A DNA stretch of 64,000 nt from an uncultured Alistipes sp. (GTDB lineage Bacteria; Bacteroidota; Bacteroidia; Bacteroidales; Rikenellaceae): positions 413,562-477,561 of the forward strand of contig NZ_CAJTXD010000001.1 of the NCBI RefSeq assembly GCF_910580175.1, written 5' to 3'. The translations under genes and the position numbers were made by a program. Below, piece by piece: positions 18,205 through 26,018 of the stretch. Below the pieces are notes generated by a model. That model did no database searches. It had not been told where the DNA came from and saw only the letters and a list, made by a program, of their open reading frames with translations. How positions within the stretch are numbered: the first letter of the stretch is position 1; the number at the start of each line of letters is the position of its first letter.

Positions 18205-18786
18205 ATGAAGCGGGCGATATTCATTCTGTTGCTGGCTTTGTGCGTCGTATCTCGGCACGAAGCACACGCCCAGCGCGCTCTGCCGAAAATGCGCAGTATC
18301 GAGCTGCGGAGCGGCATGGTCGACGGGTTCTGCACCGCTGCGAGCAAGGATGCGGGGTACTATTTCGGTATTGCGATGAGCCGCTACGCGAAGCATGCCG
18401 ACAAGTGGGTCTTCGGCGTCGAGTACCTGTCGCGCTACTATCCCTACAAGGCCGGACGCATTCCGATGGCGCAGTTCACGGCCGAGGGCGGCTACTACTA
18501 CAAGTTTTTCGCCGACCCCTCGCACACGTTTCTCTTCTACGTCGGAGGTTCCGCCATGACGGGATACGAAACCGTAAACTGGGGCGACAAGCGGCTCTAC
18601 GACGGTGCGACGATACGCAACCGCGACCGGTTTCTCTACGGCGGGGCCGTTACGCTGGAAGTGGAGGCCTATCTCACGGACAGAATCATCCTCTCGTTGT
18701 CGGGGCGTGAACGCTGTTTGTGGGGTACGACGACGGGGCATTTCCACACGCAGTACGGCATCGGAGTAAAGTTCATCATCAACTGA
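18205..18786 (+). CDS. traO: TraO, conjugal transfer outer-membrane-like protein
   Basis: The 193-residue product has a signal peptide (about 1-22, HAQ) and an even run of amphipathic beta strands ending in YGIGVKFIIN. This suggests a small outer-membrane barrel. It is the conserved TraO of Bacteroidetes elements. In CTnDOT a primase gene (traP) and traQ follow; here a fimbria-like module comes first and no primase is visible. Confidence 0.85.
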   Translation: MKRAIFILLLALCVVSRHEAHAQRALPKMRSIELRSGMVDGFCTAASKDAGYYFGIAMSRYAKHADKWVFGVEYLSRYYPYKAGRIPMAQFTAEGGYYYKFFADPSHTFLFYVGGSAMTGYETVNWGDKRLYDGATIRNRDRFLYGGAVTLEVEAYLTDRIILSLSGRERCLWGTTTGHFHTQYGIGVKFIIN

Positions 18787-18839
18787 CACGAACATTTTTA
18801 TCAAACCGCTACGCAAGTAGCATAAAACCAACTTTTTAT

Positions 18840-19841
18840 ATGAAACACTTATTTTTGGCGGCTACGGTCGCCTTGGGACTTCTCGTCTCGTGCAATAAGG
18901 AAGAGAACGAAATTTACGCGACCTCGAAAGGTGCGGTAGCCACCGTGTCGTTCACCGACGGAGAGCCTGCGACCCGCAGCGCGACGGCCGAGGCCGAGAC
19001 GTGGGAAAAGACGCTCAACACGGTTACGATGTTCGTCTTCGACCCGTCTGGCGACCTGATGGTCAAGCGTTCGTTCTCGGCAACCGAACTCTCGGCCAAG
19101 AAGGCGACTTTCGCCCTGCCGGATGCCGTGCCGGGCAACGTGTGCGAGTTCTATGCCGTGGCGAACCTCGATGTAGCGAACGTCGGCGACAAGACGACGC
19201 TCACGGCTCTGCTGGAACGCGATGCGGCCTCGTACAACGGTACATTCGCCGAAGTTTCGACGAAAGCCATACGCACCGGCGGCTTCGTCATGTCGGGCAT
19301 GGCCACGGAAACGATCGCCGCCGGTTCGACGACCGACGTAGCTATCACGCTCAAGCGCACCGTGGCGAAAGTGGCCGTTCAGGTTACGCCCTCGCCCCGG
19401 TTCGGGTCGCTCTATCAGGGAGCCGTGCGGATCAACAGCATCACGCTCTCCAATGGCGCGACGCAGACACCGGTGTTCCAATCCGACTACAATCCGGGAG
19501 CCTTCAATTTCTCGGCGACGCAGGCCTCGGACGCCGCCTCGGGCAAGTACCGCAACCTCTTTTACCTGTTCGAATGTCCCGCCCGCAACGTCGGCAACCG
19601 CGTGAAAGCGATCATCCATGCAACCTACGATATGGACGGCGATTTTTCGACCGCAGCCGGTCAGTCGTCGATGACCTACGAGGTGGAACTCGACGGTACT
19701 TCGGGCGGTGAGATTCGTCGCAACGGCTACTACCGCGTGGACATCACGATCAACGGCCTTTCGGGCCACGACGCCTCGCTGACCATCACGCCTGCCGAGT
19801 GGGAGTTGCCCGTAACGCAGACCGTGGAGCTGGGAGCATAA
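18840..19841 (+). CDS. Type V fimbria-like lipoprotein (FimA/Mfa1-like subunit)
   Basis: The frame is open from 18720, but the ATG at 18840 begins a normal lipoprotein signal with LVSC (Cys20), so I use it. The 333-residue protein has the fimbrillin-like N-terminal domain. It contains LNTVTMFVFDPSGDLM (about 59-74) and a later EFYAVANLD, both common in FimA/Mfa family subunits, and a second beta-rich half ending in a strand-rich segment. Such proteins are exported as lipoproteins and assemble into type V pili after proteolytic trimming. It sits inside the tra operon and may help mating-pair contact. That role is inferred from position. Confidence 0.7.
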   Translation: MKHLFLAATVALGLLVSCNKEENEIYATSKGAVATVSFTDGEPATRSATAEAETWEKTLNTVTMFVFDPSGDLMVKRSFSATELSAKKATFALPDAVPGNVCEFYAVANLDVANVGDKTTLTALLERDAASYNGTFAEVSTKAIRTGGFVMSGMATETIAAGSTTDVAITLKRTVAKVAVQVTPSPRFGSLYQGAVRINSITLSNGATQTPVFQSDYNPGAFNFSATQASDAASGKYRNLFYLFECPARNVGNRVKAIIHATYDMDGDFSTAAGQSSMTYEVELDGTSGGEIRRNGYYRVDITINGLSGHDASLTITPAEWELPVTQTVELGA

Positions 19842-19909
19842 ACCGCAAGTCGAACCCGTTTCCGCTCCGGCCTACGTCGGGGCGGGAACTTTTAATCAGA
19901 GTATTCGTT

Positions 19910-21748
19910 ATGAAAAAAATCTTATTGTTTATCATACCGCTGCTCGCGATGATGAGCAGCTGTATCAAAGACAAGATAGAGGCATGTCCATCCTGCAAGG
20001 ATAAGGTACGCTTCTCGTTGCAGGTGCAGGAGGAGGGCGTGCAGTACGTTACCCGCGCGACGGACGAGCAAACCGTGCACGATGTCAATCTTTTCCTCTT
20101 CGACCCGTGCGGCGTGCTGCCCGACCGCCATTTCTACGTCGAGAGCGGCACGGTGGAGTGCTCCGTGCTGCCCGGCAGCTACGAAGCCTATGCCGTGGCG
20201 AACGTGCATCGAGATATGGGTACGATGACCCAAGAACAGCTGCGCGCCGTTCAGCTTCCGTCGGTAACCCGATATACCATGCTTCCGATGTCGGGACACA
20301 CGACGCTCACGGTCGAAGACCGAATGCCGGCACCCGTCATTACCGTGCGACGTACCGTTGCGAAAATCATCTGCAACGTATCCATAGATCCGGCCGTCGC
20401 AAGCACGATGGAATTGCAGTCCGTGCAGATCGTAGATGCCTCTGCCACGACGAAGCTGTTCGAGGCGGAGCAGGTCGCCAAGAATTTCATCACAATGAAC
20501 TCAGCGGCAATCGCATCGTCGGAATTACGCTCGGCAACACGAATGTTTTATCTACTGGAAAATTGTCAGGGCGACGTGCCGTCCATCACGACCCAGCAGC
20601 AGAAGTGTGCAGAGAACGCTCCGCAAGGTGCTACTTTCGTGCGGATCAAAGCACAACAAGAGGGCTTGCAACTGACATACGACGTCTATCTGGGCGAAAA
20701 CAACACATCGAACTTCGATGTGCGGCGCAACTCGGTACAGACGCTCAACATCATCATCAAAGGCAAAAACGAAGTCGACACACGGGTGCATTCGTTCGGT
20801 GCGGAGATCTCGGACGAGCTTCCCGATCCGGCTTTCAATACGTCATTGAACGAGTATTGCTGGTACAAAAGCGGTATGAATAATCTGACCATCAAAGTTG
20901 ACAAGCCCAACATTACGGGCGAATTGACGGGAGACATACTCTTCATGCAGGGACAGCAATATGCTTTCCATATCAATGAAAAAACACTCACCCCCGGACT
21001 ATCGCTTCGGCTGGCCGATCCCTCCGGCAACTACGTTTTCAACGCATGTTACGACCCGCGCGTGTTTACGTCCGCCAACAATCGGCTGATCTACGACGTG
21101 TCGCTCTCCAACGGAAACGGCTACTCTTACACGAAACGGTTTACGCATGATTTTTACAACCATCTGACGGTTTATACCTATTGGAACGGACGCGAACACC
21201 AAGGCGGCTATCTTGACGATATTTCGGCTGTGCGCACTATTTCACATTCCAATGCTGGTGTTTCTTATGTCCGTATGCTCGCCCTCGACGACGGGCCGCA
21301 GATGCGCGCGGTACCCGACGACGGCTTCACGTTCCAAGGGTGGTATGCCGATAAGGAGCTGACGCAAAAGGTCTCGGATGCGAATCCGTATCGGCATCCG
21401 ATGCACTTTCGGGTAGACACGCTCTACGCGAAATTCAAGTCGGAGCGAGTATACATTTACACGCGGATCAAGGAAGTGTCGTTCGCTTGTCCGAACGGAT
21501 ACCAGATAGACGAGACCAAGCAGGCATTTATCGTCCTACCCGGCAGTCGATGCACCATATCCGGCAAAGACGGGCGACTCGTTTCGGTATGGTGGGACAA
21601 ACCGGAAACGTCCAGGATACGCCGTATCGTATCGACCGACAATCCGTACAGCTTTATTGCGGCAGCCAACCTGACCCTTATCCCGGGCTACGATGCCGTG
21701 TCGAAAGAAGAACTGACGAATAACCAAACTACAACTGCCACCGATTAA
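19910..21748 (+). CDS. FimB/Mfa2-like lipoprotein with extra C-terminal repeat domain
   Basis: The chosen ATG at 19910 gives a lipoprotein signal MKKILLFIIPLLAMMSSC (Cys18); the frame is open 37 codons further upstream without a signal. The 612-residue protein has the Mfa2/FimB N-terminal domain (VHDVNLFLFDPCGVLPD, SYEAYAVANVH), a middle beta region and a segment near residues 455-510 (FTFQGWYADKELTQKV) resembling Listeria-Bacteroides (InlB B-type) repeats. Mfa2-like proteins anchor and end type V fimbriae. The unusual length suggests an adhesin tip or anchor with added surface domains. Confidence 0.65.
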   Translation: MKKILLFIIPLLAMMSSCIKDKIEACPSCKDKVRFSLQVQEEGVQYVTRATDEQTVHDVNLFLFDPCGVLPDRHFYVESGTVECSVLPGSYEAYAVANVHRDMGTMTQEQLRAVQLPSVTRYTMLPMSGHTTLTVEDRMPAPVITVRRTVAKIICNVSIDPAVASTMELQSVQIVDASATTKLFEAEQVAKNFITMNSAAIASSELRSATRMFYLLENCQGDVPSITTQQQKCAENAPQGATFVRIKAQQEGLQLTYDVYLGENNTSNFDVRRNSVQTLNIIIKGKNEVDTRVHSFGAEISDELPDPAFNTSLNEYCWYKSGMNNLTIKVDKPNITGELTGDILFMQGQQYAFHINEKTLTPGLSLRLADPSGNYVFNACYDPRVFTSANNRLIYDVSLSNGNGYSYTKRFTHDFYNHLTVYTYWNGREHQGGYLDDISAVRTISHSNAGVSYVRMLALDDGPQMRAVPDDGFTFQGWYADKELTQKVSDANPYRHPMHFRVDTLYAKFKSERVYIYTRIKEVSFACPNGYQIDETKQAFIVLPGSRCTISGKDGRLVSVWWDKPETSRIRRIVSTDNPYSFIAAANLTLIPGYDAVSKEELTNNQTTTATD

Positions 21749-21759
21749 ACCCTGCGAAG

Positions 21760-22296
21760 ATGAAAAAGTTATTTATCCTGCTGCTGTGCGCCTTTGCGGC
21801 GCACACGGCATCGGCCCAATACACCGCCGTGCGTGTCAATGCGCTGGGCTGGGCAACGGGAACGCTCAATGCGGGCGTCGATATCGCCGTGGCGCAGAAG
21901 TGGTCGGTAGATGTTTCGGGCTACTGGAATCCTATTTCGACGGAGAGCCTGCGGGCCAACGTTCTCGCTGCGACGGTCGGCGTGCGCCGCTGGCGCTTCG
22001 AGCCGCATGTGGGGCTGTTCTGGGGTCTGCACTCGTCCATCGCCAAGTATAAAGTAGGCAATCGCCGCACCCGCTACAACGGCTGGACGACGGGCATAGG
22101 CTCCTCGGTCGGCTACGCGTGGATGCTGGCCAAGCGGTGGAACCTGACCCTCGAAGGCGGCGTCGGCATCTACTATATGGACGACCTGCGCTGGCATCCC
22201 GACCCGTCTCCCTACGAAGCGATCCGCTATGAACATTGCCGCCGCGTTGTCCTCGCGCCCTCGAAAATCGAGGTGGCATTTTCCTACCTGTTCTGA
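21760..22296 (+). CDS. DUF3575 outer-membrane-like protein
   Basis: The 178 residues have a signal peptide (cut near ASAQ, about 20), the DUF3575 core starting YTAVRVNALGWATGTLNAGVD and alternating hydrophobic strands to the C-terminal SYLF. DUF3575 proteins accompany type V fimbrial gene sets in Bacteroidetes and are predicted outer-membrane proteins. It follows the Mfa2-like gene by 11 bases, supporting one fimbrial module. Confidence 0.8.
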   Translation: MKKLFILLLCAFAAHTASAQYTAVRVNALGWATGTLNAGVDIAVAQKWSVDVSGYWNPISTESLRANVLAATVGVRRWRFEPHVGLFWGLHSSIAKYKVGNRRTRYNGWTTGIGSSVGYAWMLAKRWNLTLEGGVGIYYMDDLRWHPDPSPYEAIRYEHCRRVVLAPSKIEVAFSYLF

Positions 22297-22316
22297 ACAT
22301 CAACTATAACAACACA

Positions 22317-22505
22317 ATGACGATGAAACGAAAAATCAGATACGGCCTGCTGGCATTAGCCGTCGCAGCAGGGTGCATGGGGTGCGCCAAGCTGCACGAA
22401 GAGATCGAAGAGCGGTACATCGAACGTCCGCAATACGACATCGAGATACCCGCGCCACCGGCGTGGGATTCGATTCCCCAACCCGACACCCCGATAGGCA
22501 AATAG
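22317..22505 (+). CDS. Small lipoprotein of the fimbrial module
   Basis: A 62-residue product starting MTMKRKIRYGLL, with a lipobox near CMGC (Cys22) and a short Pro/Asp-rich tail (PAPPAWDSIPQPDTP). The frame is open back to 22236, inside the previous gene. The ATG at 22317 gives the lipoprotein signal and is preferred. No family was recognised. It lies between the DUF3575 gene and traQ. Confidence 0.6.
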   Translation: MTMKRKIRYGLLALAVAAGCMGCAKLHEEIEERYIERPQYDIEIPAPPAWDSIPQPDTPIGK

Positions 22506-22531
22506 TGTAAAACCGATAAAAACGAAACAAG

Positions 22532-22960
22532 ATGAAGAAGATAAAAGGATTTCTGATGCTCGCACTCGCGGCGGTCGGCACGCTGCTGACCGCCTGCGAC
22601 AAAGAGCTGGACATAAAACAGGCGTATGCGTTCCGACTGGAGACGATGCCCGTGCAGACGCGCATCGTGCGCGGAGAGACAGCCGAGATACGCTGCACAC
22701 TCGTCCGAGCGGGGAAATACGACGGTGCGCGGTACACCATCCGCTACTTCCAGCCCGACGGCAAGGGCGAACTCCGCATGGACGACGGGACGCTGTTTCT
22801 CCCCAACGACCGCTATCCCCTCACGAGGGAGGAATTTAGACTTTACTATACTTCCGCGTCGTCGGATCAACAGACCATCGACATCTACGTCGAGGATAAC
22901 TTCGGGCAATGCGAACAACTATCGTTCAGGTTCAACAACGAGAACGAAGAGAAAGAGTAA
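22532..22960 (+). CDS. traQ: TraQ, DUF3872 lipoprotein
   Basis: The 142-residue protein has a lipoprotein signal with LTAC (Cys22) and a single beta-sandwich-like domain (ETMPVQTRIVRGETAEIRC). This is the TraQ/DUF3872 type that closes tra operons of CTnDOT-like elements. Its role is not well defined; a periplasmic location is likely. A strong bidirectional terminator follows the stop by 17 bases and marks the end of the operon. Confidence 0.85.
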   Translation: MKKIKGFLMLALAAVGTLLTACDKELDIKQAYAFRLETMPVQTRIVRGETAEIRCTLVRAGKYDGARYTIRYFQPDGKGELRMDDGTLFLPNDRYPLTREEFRLYYTSASSDQQTIDIYVEDNFGQCEQLSFRFNNENEEKE

Positions 22961-22977
22961 ATAATCGAACCCAACAA

Positions 22978-23011
22978 AAGCCCTCCGACACACGAACTTG
23001 TCGGAGGGCTT
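22978..23011. terminator. Bidirectional terminator at the end of the tra operon
   Basis: A perfect 13-bp stem (22978-22990 with 22999-23011) has an 8-base loop. It lies between the convergent traQ and the leftward 197-residue gene. Confidence 0.85.
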
Positions 23012-23027
23012 CGTCGTTTCGTCAGTT

Positions 23028-23621
23028 CTATGCGATCTCGAACAAGGATAGTTGTTTCGGCTCCAAATACTGCCTCTTGATTTCGGCGAGCTTGGCGATG
23101 AGTTTGCGGATTCTCTTGGCGTTGTAGTTGGAGCTGTCTGAGCTATGCTTCATCGCATAGGCGTATTGTCGCTCCAATTGTCCGATGCCGTTTCTGACCG
23201 CCTCCTTGTAATCGGCTATCGGCTCGTCCCACACCGACGGATGGCTACCGCCCCCTGCACTGCCCGTACTCCAATCGACCGTTACGGCATACGTTCCGTC
23301 GATGGACTGCCCGATATGAATCGTATTCCACATGTCCACCTCAATGCGCTCGACGATCGGGAGCATACCCCGAAGCCAACCGTACTCGTCGAACTGCTTG
23401 GCCGTGTAGCCGAACAGCAGGCCGCGTTCGTAGGTGCGCACGTTACGGATGATGTGGTGTACGCAGTCGCCGAAACTCTCGAAATAGGCGATTTCGTCGG
23501 CGTCGTCCTTGCGGACGGCGAAGAGGTAACGCAAAACTGTGTTACGCTTCGTGCGGCACGGATTATACTCCGATATGGCCGCTAACTTCTCCTGCTTGGT
23601 GTATTTCTGTATGGGGTTCAT
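23028..23621 (-). CDS. ICE-associated protein of unknown function
   Basis: The 197-residue frame is set by the ATG at 23621 (MNPIQKYTKQEKLAAISEYN). An upstream ATG at 23699 would add 26 poor-looking residues. The protein is soluble, with charged helices at the C-terminus (RIRKLIAKLAEIKRQYLEP). No family was recognised. It is the last gene of a leftward run of six small genes between the tra operon and the cargo, a region that often carries accessory or anti-restriction-type proteins in Bacteroidetes ICEs. Confidence 0.7.
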   Translation of the reverse strand: MNPIQKYTKQEKLAAISEYNPCRTKRNTVLRYLFAVRKDDADEIAYFESFGDCVHHIIRNVRTYERGLLFGYTAKQFDEYGWLRGMLPIVERIEVDMWNTIHIGQSIDGTYAVTVDWSTGSAGGGSHPSVWDEPIADYKEAVRNGIGQLERQYAYAMKHSSDSSNYNAKRIRKLIAKLAEIKRQYLEPKQLSLFEIA

Positions 23622-23653
23622 GGTTTCCGTATTTATGGGTTGATTATTTGAGA

Positions 23654-23911
23654 TTAGGCCGAGACGAGGCGGTCGATGGGCATATTCCGCTCCAACCACT
23701 CCTTTACATGGGTCATGTTGTATTCGGAGGTTATGACCGCCGTCCGCTCGTCCGTCTGCGTGAAGCGCGAGCTTTCATAGTTGTCGATCCACTCTTTGAG
23801 CGAGGCGACACCCCACGCTTCGGGGTCGTCGAAAATGCTTTCCTCCAATGTGCGGATAGGCTCCGCGAAGAGGACGATCAATGTTTCGTAATTGGCTGCT
23901 GTCGTTTTCAT
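23654..23911 (-). CDS. Small acidic ICE protein, unknown
   Basis: 85 residues, acidic and helical (LEESIFDDPEAWGVASLKEW). It lies in the leftward small-gene operon, 32 bases upstream of the 197-residue gene. No family recognised. Confidence 0.65.
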   Translation of the reverse strand: MKTTAANYETLIVLFAEPIRTLEESIFDDPEAWGVASLKEWIDNYESSRFTQTDERTAVITSEYNMTHVKEWLERNMPIDRLVSA

Positions 23912-23930
23912 AATTTCAACTCGTTAATGA

Positions 23931-24236
23931 TTAGAATCTCGTGTAAAGTCCCGTTACGGAGGTGAAGATCTCTTCCAACATATCGCAATAGACGCCCTCG
24001 TAAACTGCGATGTCTTTCGTCTTGACCTCGAAATGCTTGCCGACCGTCATGCGGTAGAACCGCATCCGATAGGTGTCCGTCTCCTTGTCGAGCGTTATGG
24101 CCAGACGGTTGGCGGAGGTCTTGTTGCGGGAGAGGTTCATGCGAACCCCGTCCCCCAAGTCCATGAAATCGCGGCTTCCTGTCATGGCGACGAACCGCCT
24201 GCCGCCGATCTGCTGTAATATCGTTGCCGCTATCAT
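23931..24236 (-). CDS. Small ICE protein, unknown
   Basis: 101 residues, soluble, with a beta-rich middle (RLAITLDKETDTYRMRFYRM). The first codons overlap the end of the DUF3873 gene by 4 bases (ATGA type), so the two are translationally coupled. It resembles small accessory proteins of Bacteroidetes conjugative elements, without a known function. Confidence 0.7.
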   Translation of the reverse strand: MIAATILQQIGGRRFVAMTGSRDFMDLGDGVRMNLSRNKTSANRLAITLDKETDTYRMRFYRMTVGKHFEVKTKDIAVYEGVYCDMLEEIFTSVTGLYTRF

Positions 24237-24466
24237 CGCGCTACTTCCTTATTCGTTTTACGTCGCAGCCATTCGTCCCGTCTGCGGCGGCACTCCTCCA
24301 ACGTCGGAGCGACGCAGGAGAACAATTCGCCGTCCGTGTGTCGGTAGTCGTATTGGCAAAACCGCATCTTCGTCCTGCGAGCGAAAGCCGGGGTGAAATA
24401 CTCGTGTCGTTCCTCTCCCGTCGGGCACACCGACACGCCGTTTACCGTCATCTTCGTTGGTTCCAT
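24233..24466 (-). CDS. DUF3873 small protein
   Basis: 77 residues with MTVNGVSVCPTGEE, QYDYRHTDGELFSCVAPTLE and an Arg-rich end (CRRRRDEWLRRKTN). This pattern is that of DUF3873, a small family typical of Bacteroidetes conjugative elements. Cysteines at three sites could bind a metal, but this is not shown. Confidence 0.78.
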   Translation of the reverse strand: MEPTKMTVNGVSVCPTGEERHEYFTPAFARRTKMRFCQYDYRHTDGELFSCVAPTLEECRRRRDEWLRRKTNKEVAR

Positions 24467-24486
24467 TGTTAGCGTTGTTTAAGGGG

Positions 24487-24744
24487 TTAAAATTCTGCTT
24501 TCAATAGTCTGTGCTTGAACTGCTGCGTCGGGTCGCTGACCTTGCGCTGGTGTACCCACAGATGGTGCGAGCCGAAGCCGTACATGAAATAGTCGTCGAG
24601 CGGGACTCGGGTTTTCAGATTCTCGATGCCCTGCCGCAGTTCGGTTTCGTTGCTGGCGAAAAGAATCGTATTTGTAAGACGGAAATAGATCTCCGTTACC
24701 TCGTCGCAATAAGGACAAAAGAAAGATTCAAGTGTTACGTTCAT
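24487..24744 (-). CDS. Small ICE protein with CxxC pair, unknown
   Basis: 85 residues. Near the N-terminus FFCPYCDEVTE holds one CxxC pair; the rest is polar. No family recognised. It belongs to the leftward small-gene run. Confidence 0.65.
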   Translation of the reverse strand: MNVTLESFFCPYCDEVTEIYFRLTNTILFASNETELRQGIENLKTRVPLDDYFMYGFGSHHLWVHQRKVSDPTQQFKHRLLKAEF

Positions 24745-24755
24745 AGTTTATCTTA

Positions 24756-24959
24756 TTAAAGTGTTAATATCCAAACAAAGGCTCCTATGAAGGTTGCAAG
24801 CGAGACACCGAACAGGACAATGCTCCACACGATTCGCAACACGCCGCTTAACAGGGCTTCGATCATCCCGACGATGAAATACACCACCCAAAGCACAAGG
24901 GCACACGGGACGGCTGCGAGAATGTGTAATGCTGTTTTGAAAATCTCGATCGCTTTCAT
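24756..24959 (-). CDS. Small membrane protein of the ICE
   Basis: 67 residues made almost wholly of two hydrophobic segments (about 8-32 and 38-66). It is the first gene of the leftward run. No family recognised; the even hydrophobicity argues for a true integral membrane protein. Confidence 0.6.
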   Translation of the reverse strand: MKAIEIFKTALHILAAVPCALVLWVVYFIVGMIEALLSGVLRIVWSIVLFGVSLATFIGAFVWILTL

Positions 24960-25096
24960 GGCTGTTGTTTTTTGAGTTCGATGCGGATTCGAGAGTGGAG
25001 GGAGTGAGTTTCTTATCCTAATCTGCCTCTCGTTTATCCGACATTTTTTTTATGCGTCTTTCGGTCGTATCGGTCGTTTCGTTTCAGGGGCTTTTC

Positions 25097-25220
25097 GGTG
25101 TAGAGGTCAGGACGTACAAGGTTTCGACGAAAAATACCTCGCAACCGCAGGACGCAGGGAAGATTTTTCGCCGAACCGCAAGGCTTGACCTTGTACGTCC
25201 GTGAAGACCTCGTAAACACC
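25097..25220. ncRNA. Large structured inverted-repeat element, possible RNA
   Basis: Nested complementary arms span 124 bases: GGTGT with ACACC (25097-25101, 25216-25220); GAGGTC with GACCTC (25103-25108, 25206-25211); GGACGTACAAGG with CCTTGTACGTCC (25110-25121, 25189-25200); and CGAAAAAT with ATTTTTCG (25128-25135, 25163-25170). Together 31 base pairs form one long imperfect hairpin. Short open frames cross the region but look unlike real proteins. A structured RNA, a regulatory leader or a DNA processing site are all possible; transcription direction is not known. Confidence 0.45.
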
Positions 25221-25505
25221 TTCGCACCTGCAACATAACGACGCCACGGGACGATGGGAAGACAGCAAAATGGAGGTAACCGAATTATTAGGCAGATTCG
25301 AGGAAGTAAGAATAGTGCTTGTGCTATTCGCTTTATAATGGGGCGGAGCTCCCATCCGAAAAAGAAAAGCTCCCCGCTTCTTGTGAAGCAGAGAGCCGTA
25401 GGCTATCCCGGTATGAATGAGTAACGAAAAAAGAACAATATAATACTTTACATGAATTTCTGACAAATAGGATATATTTTCATTTCGTCAATCAGCTGCG
25501 ATAAT
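25221..25505. other. Non-coding stretch before the cargo island
   Basis: No convincing gene. A further inverted pair, GGAGCT and AGCTCC, occurs around 25346-25375. A 119-codon open frame on the minus strand (25107-25466) covers this region and the structured element but has no recognisable domain. The sequence becomes clearly AT-richer near 25430, which marks the approach to the cargo genes. Confidence 0.4.
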
Positions 25506-25931
25506 CTAAAGGTTAAGATTAGTTTTGATTTCAATAAGTAATTCCGGCAACCTTTTTTCTCTTTTTGCGATAGTATTTATTTCACATTGCCATACGACGA
25601 GTACGTTCCATCCAGCTTCTTCCAATTCTGAAATTTTTCGACAGTCTCTTTCTACATTCGCGTTCAATTTCGGAATCCAGTACGCCTCGTTGCTGTGGGG
25701 ACGACGCCCGGCTCGACAAGAATGCCCATGCCAAAAGCAACCGTGGATGAAAATTACAGTTTTATATTTTTTCAAAACGATATCGGGAGATCCCGGAAGC
25801 GAGCGCACGTTCGTTCTGTATCGAAAACCTTGAGAAAACAAATATTTACGAACCAATAATTCAGGGTTTGTATTCTCGTGTTTGATTTTCGACATTATTT
25901 CCGACCGTTTTATTTTGCTGCATGAGTCCAT
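25506..25931 (-). CDS. vsr: Vsr-type endonuclease
   Basis: The 141-residue product, counted from ATG 25931, matches very-short-patch-repair nucleases. It has RSEIMSKIKHENTNPE at the start, Asp50 in PGSPDIV, and CFWHGHSC with His68 and His70, plus cysteines C65, C72 and C116 fitting the structural zinc site. The frame is open to 26036, but that start would overlap the methylase gene. Vsr nicks T:G mismatches made by deamination of 5-methylcytosine; Vsr-like nucleases also serve as restriction enzymes in some systems. It is divergent from the cytosine methylase, so either role is possible here. Confidence 0.88.
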   Translation of the reverse strand: MDSCSKIKRSEIMSKIKHENTNPELLVRKYLFSQGFRYRTNVRSLPGSPDIVLKKYKTVIFIHGCFWHGHSCRAGRRPHSNEAYWIPKLNANVERDCRKISELEEAGWNVLVVWQCEINTIAKREKRLPELLIEIKTNLNL

Positions 25932-25970
25932 AAATTCCTGAAAATAGTTATTCGATTCAGAATCTTTAAT

Positions 25971-25978
25971 TACTTTTG
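25971..25978 (+). promoter_or_regulatory. -7 box for the methylase operon
   Basis: TACTTTTG fits TAnnTTTG and reads toward the methylase ATG at 26019. It lies to the left of the opposing vsr box, so the two transcripts would overlap at their 5' ends. Confidence 0.5.
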
Positions 25979-25983
25979 TAGTA

Positions 25984-25991
25984 CAAAGATA
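25984..25991 (-). promoter_or_regulatory. -7 box for vsr
   Basis: TATCTTTG on the minus strand, a perfect TAnnTTTG, 53 bases before the chosen vsr start. It lies only 5 bases from the methylase box on the other strand, which suggests mutual control of the two promoters. Confidence 0.5.
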
Positions 25992-26018
25992 TATAAAATT
26001 GAAACGAAGTACGAATAA

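Noticed and set aside
25107..25466. 119-codon minus-strand frame and a second 61-codon frame over the structured element
   Set aside because: Ser/Arg/Cys-rich sequence without a domain, and the nested inverted repeats explain the DNA better. A conserved small protein cannot be fully excluded.
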